A DNA stretch of 64,000 bases from the NCBI RefSeq assembly GCF_965233615.1, contig NZ_OZ247495.1, one strand, 5' to 3'. Position numbers and translations under genes: made by a program. Origin of the DNA: Pelagibius sp028280305 (GTDB taxonomy: Bacteria > Pseudomonadota > Alphaproteobacteria > Kiloniellales > Kiloniellaceae). This document shows positions 60,369 to 64,000 of this stretch, piece by piece. Below the pieces are notes generated by a model. That model had not been told where the DNA came from, did no database searches, and saw only the letters and a list, made by a program, of their open reading frames with translations. Each line of letters opens with the position of its first letter. Within the stretch, counting starts at the first letter, position 1.

Positions 60369-61348
60369 GCAGCATCTCGAGAGTCTGGACTGCCTCTGAT
60401 CTTTGTGCGCCAGGTAAATCAGCCGACGTTCTCCGCATCCCGTATTCGACAACCCGCTCGGCCTATGGATGCTTGCCGATCCCGTTCATCAATGTCAGGG
60501 GCGGGGACGGTCCGTGTGCCGTATTCTTTGCGGGAAATCACGGCGACGAATATGAAGGCCAGGTTGTGTTACGGGAGCTTGCGCAAGAACTCGAACCGGA
60601 AAAACTTCGCGGTCAAGTTCTGTTGTTTCCGTCGTTGAACTTCTCAGCTGTTCACAATGGTTCCCGGGTATCGCCGTTGGACGGCGGCAATCTGAATCGG
60701 CTGTTTCCCGGCAATCCAGATGGAACGCCGGCCGAAATGCTGGCCCATTACATCGCGGCTGAAATTCTACCGATGGCGGATGTAGTCATTGATCTACATT
60801 CGGGTGGCCGCTCACTCGACTTCTGGCCCTGCGCAGTCGCCCGGTATGGCGACGGGCACACGGACATCGAAAAGAGGAATGTTGAGTTATTGCGGGCTTT
60901 CGGGGCCCCGATCAGTTACCTGACTACGGGTAAGGCCGGTGGTGCTGGGACGACCCTGGCCGCCGCAGCGCAGTCTCTGGGCATTCCCGCAATCATGACC
61001 GAGCTGGGCGGTGCAGCCGTTATCCGCCAGGAGGGTCTACGGATTGCGAGGCGCGGGGTGCGCCAAGTGCTGGCGGCTTTCGATATAATTGACCTTCCCG
61101 CGGATAACGTCTCTTCATCAACGCAGTTTATCCGCATGGATAGCCGACGGGATACGATCTATGCACCTGTCGCAGGCCTGTTCGAGCCGCTTGTCGAACC
61201 CGGTGACGACGTTGCCGCCGGACAAACGATTGGGCGGCTGCATGATATCGATGATTGTCTGCGCACGCCCATGGAAGTGACGGCTCCCTGCCCCGGCTGG
61301 CTTGCCTGCCTACGTTCGGACACATCAGCAAATCACTCACTTCATTGA
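60365..61348 (+). CDS. Succinylglutamate desuccinylase/aspartoacylase family protein, 3' truncated
   Basis: A 327-residue zinc deacylase resembling N-acetyl-diaminobutyrate deacetylase DoeB. The zinc ligands are visible in FFAGNHGDEYEGQ and VIDLHSGGRSLD, with the DGGNLNRLFPG substrate loop and the glutamate in IMTELGGAAV. The barrel-like C-terminal domain starts at APVAGLFEPLVEPGDDVAAG. After GWLACLRS the protein departs from the family and ends in DTSANHSLH at a 35-bp repeat, so about 20 residues seem to be replaced. It may still fold. The reaction would be removal of an N-acyl group from an amino acid. Confidence 0.85.
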   Translation: MSSISRVWTASDLCAPGKSADVLRIPYSTTRSAYGCLPIPFINVRGGDGPCAVFFAGNHGDEYEGQVVLRELAQELEPEKLRGQVLLFPSLNFSAVHNGSRVSPLDGGNLNRLFPGNPDGTPAEMLAHYIAAEILPMADVVIDLHSGGRSLDFWPCAVARYGDGHTDIEKRNVELLRAFGAPISYLTTGKAGGAGTTLAAAAQSLGIPAIMTELGGAAVIRQEGLRIARRGVRQVLAAFDIIDLPADNVSSSTQFIRMDSRRDTIYAPVAGLFEPLVEPGDDVAAGQTIGRLHDIDDCLRTPMEVTAPCPGWLACLRSDTSANHSLH

Positions 61349-61368
61349 AAAATCCATCCAATCCATCA
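61334..61368 (+). repeat. 35-bp dispersed repeat, copy 2
   Basis: CACTCACTTCATTGAAAAAT followed by CCATCCAATCCATCA; 31 of 35 bases match 10892-10926. Here it begins inside the last codons of the truncated aspartoacylase gene, marking the junction where homology to that family ends. Confidence 0.6.
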
Positions 61369-61732
61369 CTGTACGAGTTGCTGTGTGTCCAGTTCGCGCT
61401 CGGGCTCGTGTGTCATCTACTGCCTTGCGGGCCAAAGTTGACAATGGTGGCTTGGGTTTGATCCCAGATGGTACCCATGTGGTACCCGGATGCAAGAACG
61501 CCCGCCTGAGTTAGGCGGGCGTTTCTGTGTAATGCTTTGTATTCGTTCGATATATTTGGTTGCGGGGCCCGCAACCGCCTCAAATTGACGACTTTACTGG
61601 CCAGTTTGTCCGACTGGGTCGAGGAGCGTTTGAATGTGAGATGGTATTTACATCCGTACCCACAAAACAAGAAAGCAAAAAAATCCAAATAGCGTTTACA
61701 AGTTGAGGAACTTGGGGAACCATCTTGGCATT
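61349..61732. other. Gene-free stretch with a terminator
   Basis: About 380 bases between convergent genes. It holds the 35-bp repeat end and the strong bidirectional hairpin terminator listed separately. Short frames here have no family features. Confidence 0.5.
61497..61528. terminator. Strong hairpin terminator between convergent genes
   Basis: AACGCCCGCCT / AGGCGGGCGTT, 11 perfect base pairs with a GAGTT loop, followed on the plus strand by TCTGTGT. It should stop transcription from the aspartoacylase side, and possibly from the PLP lyase side too. Confidence 0.7.
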
Positions 61733-62878
61733 TCAGCGCAAAAATCGCCGGAAATCATCCAAGAGAATGTCTAGCGGTTCGAGCCCTGTGCTGAGGCGAA
61801 TCAGTGGAAGTCTTTCCATTGAATTGCACCCATTTGGATCTGCGAAGTACGCCGCTATAATTGACTTTGTGCCGCCCCATGACGCGCCGATGGGGATGTG
61901 CTTCATGCGTTCTAATCTGCGGGCGACGTTTTCCTTCGAGCCGTCATCAAGGACGAAACTGAACAGGCCGCTCGATCCGGTGAAATTACGCTTCCAGGCG
62001 TGGTGTCCGGGAAAACTAGGCAATGCCGGATGGCATACCTCCAGAACCAGTGGGTGCTGGCCAAGAAATTCCGCCAAGTGCTGGGCTGTCTCGTTGATCC
62101 GGGAAAGACGTACTTCGGCCGACTCCAAGCCCCGCAGCACCAACGAACAATCGTCGGGAGACACACCGACCCCAAGTTCGTGCATGACCCGGTGAACATC
62201 CTCTGCGATATCTTTATCGCGGATACTTATACTCCCCATGATCACGTCGGAATGGCCGGACAGGTACTTCGTCAAGGCCTCAATGACAACATCGACACCA
62301 AGATCTAGGGGTTTGCAAAAAAATGGAGTCGCCCAAGAATTATCGCAGCCGACCCGTGCGCCCGCGGACCGGGCCAATGCAGTAGTAGCTTTTATATCTT
62401 CAACATCCATAGTCAACGATGCAGGTGACTCGATCCAGACAAGGGCCACATTGCCGTTATCGAAGTCGTCGGCTGTCAGGCTGTTGGGTTCATAAAAACG
62501 GCACTCGATTCCGAATGATGCAAGCAAGCCGTTCGCAAAGCGGCGCACCGGGCCGTACACATTATGCGGCAATAGAACGATCTGACCGGGTTTAACACAG
62601 CCGAGGATCGACACCGTGATCGCCTGTAATCCAGACGGGGTAAGAAAGGTCTCGGTTGCACCATGAAGCGCCGAAACCTGGCGCTCCGTTTCCTGTGTCG
62701 TCGGGGTGCCATTCAGACCGTAGGAATATCCTTTTCGCCCCAGGCTGCTGCGCCCTGAAAATGCCTCGAGACCGTCGAAAACCACCGTTGATCCACGCAC
62801 CGTAGGCGGCGTTAGCGCAGCAAACCCGTGCGTTTTGTACACCCCGGGCCGGCGCCCGCTGAAATCCGCGTCGCTCAT
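61733..62878 (-). CDS. Cystathionine gamma-synthase/beta-lyase family PLP enzyme
   Basis: A 381-residue Cys/Met-metabolism PLP enzyme (MetC-like). Seen are KTHGFAALTPPTVRGSTVVF, YSYGLNGTPTTQETERQVSA, the PLP-contact aspartate in GARVGCDNSWATPFF and the Schiff-base lysine in IEALTKYLSGHSDVIMG. The CHPALPSFPGHHAWKRNFTG and C-terminal LIRLSTGLEPLDILLDDF also match. It probably cleaves cystathionine or a related beta- or gamma-substituted amino acid. It lies 6 bases after the glutamine-type ABC ATPase gene, so the importer should supply its substrate. Confidence 0.9.
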   Translation of the reverse strand: MSDADFSGRRPGVYKTHGFAALTPPTVRGSTVVFDGLEAFSGRSSLGRKGYSYGLNGTPTTQETERQVSALHGATETFLTPSGLQAITVSILGCVKPGQIVLLPHNVYGPVRRFANGLLASFGIECRFYEPNSLTADDFDNGNVALVWIESPASLTMDVEDIKATTALARSAGARVGCDNSWATPFFCKPLDLGVDVVIEALTKYLSGHSDVIMGSISIRDKDIAEDVHRVMHELGVGVSPDDCSLVLRGLESAEVRLSRINETAQHLAEFLGQHPLVLEVCHPALPSFPGHHAWKRNFTGSSGLFSFVLDDGSKENVARRLERMKHIPIGASWGGTKSIIAAYFADPNGCNSMERLPLIRLSTGLEPLDILLDDFRRFLR

Positions 62879-62884
62879 GCTGAT

Positions 62885-63637
62885 CTACAGAACCTGACTG
62901 AGGAAAAGTTGCGCACGTTCCGTTCTCGGAGAAGAGAAAAACTGTTCCGGTTTGGCGATTTCAACGATTTCACCTGCATCCATGAAGATGATCCTGTCGG
63001 CGACTTTTCTTGCAAAACCCATTTCGTGCGTAACGCAGATCATCGTATTTCCCTCGTTCGCGACGCTGACCATGACATCAAGCACTTCATTGATCATCTC
63101 AGGATCCAGCGCGGACGTCGGCTCGTCGAACAGCAAAATTTCCGGATGCATGCAGAGCGCCCGCGCGATCGCGGCGCGCTGTTGCTGACCGCCAGACAAC
63201 TGGCTCGGGTATTTGCGCGCCTGATCCTCAATTCGGACTTTCCTGAGGTATGCCATCGCGGAGGCTTCTAGTTCGGCGGCCGTACCTTTTTTTAGCAGTC
63301 GCGGGGCGAGTGTACAGTTCTGAAGCACCGTCATGTGCGGAAACAGATTGAAGCTCTGGAACACCATGCCGGTGCTTTTTCGCGGGTCGTTGGGGCCGGT
63401 GTCTGATTGATCGACGGTGCGACCGAATATCGACAACTCACCGCCCTGAAACGTCTCAAGACCATTGATGCATCGGATCAGAGTCGACTTGCCCGAGCCG
63501 GACGGGCCGCATACGACAACGCGCTCTCCTTTTTTTATCTCCAACTCGATATCGCGGAGGGCAAGAAAATTCCCGTAGGATTTTTGTATGTTCCGAACCG
63601 AAATGGCGGCCTGAGATACATCTGTTATGGCGTTCAT
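62885..63637 (-). CDS. Polar amino-acid ABC transporter ATP-binding protein (GlnQ/HisP type)
   Basis: A 250-residue ATPase. Motifs are Walker A VVCGPSGSGKSTLIR, Q-loop GMVFQSFNLFPHMTVLQN, signature QLSGGQQQRAAIARA, Walker B ILLFDEPTSALDP and H-loop ICVTHEMGFA, the PAAT signature. The ATG at 63637 is the start; an earlier in-frame ATG at 63694 would overlap the permease gene. It lies 22 bases after the permease and 6 before the PLP lyase gene, so a transporter-lyase operon is likely. Confidence 0.93.
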   Translation of the reverse strand: MNAITDVSQAAISVRNIQKSYGNFLALRDIELEIKKGERVVVCGPSGSGKSTLIRCINGLETFQGGELSIFGRTVDQSDTGPNDPRKSTGMVFQSFNLFPHMTVLQNCTLAPRLLKKGTAAELEASAMAYLRKVRIEDQARKYPSQLSGGQQQRAAIARALCMHPEILLFDEPTSALDPEMINEVLDVMVSVANEGNTMICVTHEMGFARKVADRIIFMDAGEIVEIAKPEQFFSSPRTERAQLFLSQVL

Positions 63638-63659
63638 GGCATTGCTTTCGGTCTGATTG

Positions 63660-64000
63660 TCAGCGTTTGAGCGAAGCCTGCATTTTCTTTTCAAGCCGGT
63701 GAACCAGTTGAGCGATCACAAGGGCAAGGCACAGGAAGATGATCCCCACGACGAGAACCGGCTCGGCATATCGGAACGTGTCGGACGCGAGATCGAAGGC
63801 GACACCAAGCATTTCCGGAACCGCGATAACGGCGAGGTATGGGGTCGCTTTCAGGATCGACACGAAATAGTTCCCCATCGGGGCGGCGATGTTGCGCAGC
63901 ATCTGCGGGGCGATAACATGAAAAATCGTATTCAACGGCGAGATATGAAGCGCACGCGCCGCATCCCACTGACCGCGCGGAATGGCATCGATCCCCGCTT
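63660..64000 (-). CDS. Polar amino-acid ABC transporter permease, partial
   Basis: The C-terminal part of a His/Glu/Gln-type membrane subunit running off the end of the window. The EAA-loop region AGIDAIPRGQWDAARALHIS is seen, followed by APQMLRNIAAPMGNYFVSIL and a last membrane segment (EPVLVVGIIFLCLALVIAQL). It pairs with the ATPase encoded next. At least one further permease and a binding protein should lie beyond 64000. Confidence 0.9.
   Translation of the reverse strand, partial: AGIDAIPRGQWDAARALHISPLNTIFHVIAPQMLRNIAAPMGNYFVSILKATPYLAVIAVPEMLGVAFDLASDTFRYAEPVLVVGIIFLCLALVIAQLVHRLEKKMQASLKR

Noticed and set aside
61420..61500. tRNA-like GGGTTTGATCCCAG sequence near the terminator
   Set aside because: No acceptor stem or anticodon arm can be built around it; not a tRNA, and a former integration site cannot be shown.

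Overview
This 64 kb window most likely comes from an alphaproteobacterium of the Rhizobiales or Rhodobacterales type. The base composition is high in G+C. GTG and TTG starts are common, and many neighbouring genes overlap by 4 to 11 bases. Uptake systems are mainly ABC, TctABC and TAXI-TRAP. I see no rRNA, tRNA, replication or housekeeping genes and no CRISPR array. The window looks like an accessory catabolic region built from several nutrient-use cassettes, with insertion-sequence remnants and gene fragments at the joints.

Layout. (1) 1-9286, plus strand: end of a dipeptide/opine-type ABC importer, then a translationally coupled set: alpha/beta hydrolase with an extra N-terminal domain, creatininase-family amidohydrolase, FAD dehydrogenase, threonine-aldolase-like PLP enzyme, VOC protein, hot-dog thioesterase, MDR oxidoreductase and acyl-CoA ligase. 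The substrate is unknown. (2) 9618-10835: an IS3-family element whose orfB is frameshifted. (3) 11033-17262: an orphan LeuD-like small subunit, a class V aminotransferase, a two-subunit ComDE-type sulfopyruvate/phosphonopyruvate decarboxylase, a class II aldolase, an XRE-cupin regulator and a glutathione transferase. (4) 18131-29278, minus strand: an aliphatic amide locus in the order amiC, amiR, a leader with two terminators and two ANTAR-type hairpins, a five-gene urea/amide ABC importer, the amidase AmiE, then a MoxR AAA+ ATPase and a VWA protein. (5) 30121-39514: a GntR pseudogene, a TctABC importer with an enolase-superfamily enzyme, and divergently a CoA-transferase, a crotonase lacking both usual catalytic glutamates, a thioesterase and a NifS-like PLP enzyme. 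A GntR regulator and a twin operator lie between. (6) 39515-43300: IS256 remnant, an HBM-type chemoreceptor and a relaxase fragment. (7) 43314-59508: an MFS transporter and two paralogous D-amino-acid (hydroxyproline-like) dehydrogenase modules. Each has a 2Fe-2S protein, a FAD/BFD protein, a DAO-family flavoprotein and a DapA-family lyase. They flank a TAXI-TRAP importer, with a D-threonine-aldolase-like enzyme and a TrmB regulator. (8) 59863-64000: IS6 fragment, truncated aspartoacylase-family gene, a PLP lyase and a polar amino-acid ABC importer that runs off the end.

How the parts work together (inference). Most cassettes pair an importer with the enzymes and regulator for one class of nitrogenous or carboxylic nutrient. 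The best-understood is the amide locus. Amides sensed by AmiC should release AmiR, which should bind the leader RNA and prevent termination, so that importer, amidase and the ATPase/VWA pair are made together. The two dehydrogenase modules share a GCAACCA-N5-TGGTTGC-type inverted repeat at similar distances upstream of their DapA-like genes, which suggests one regulator controls both.
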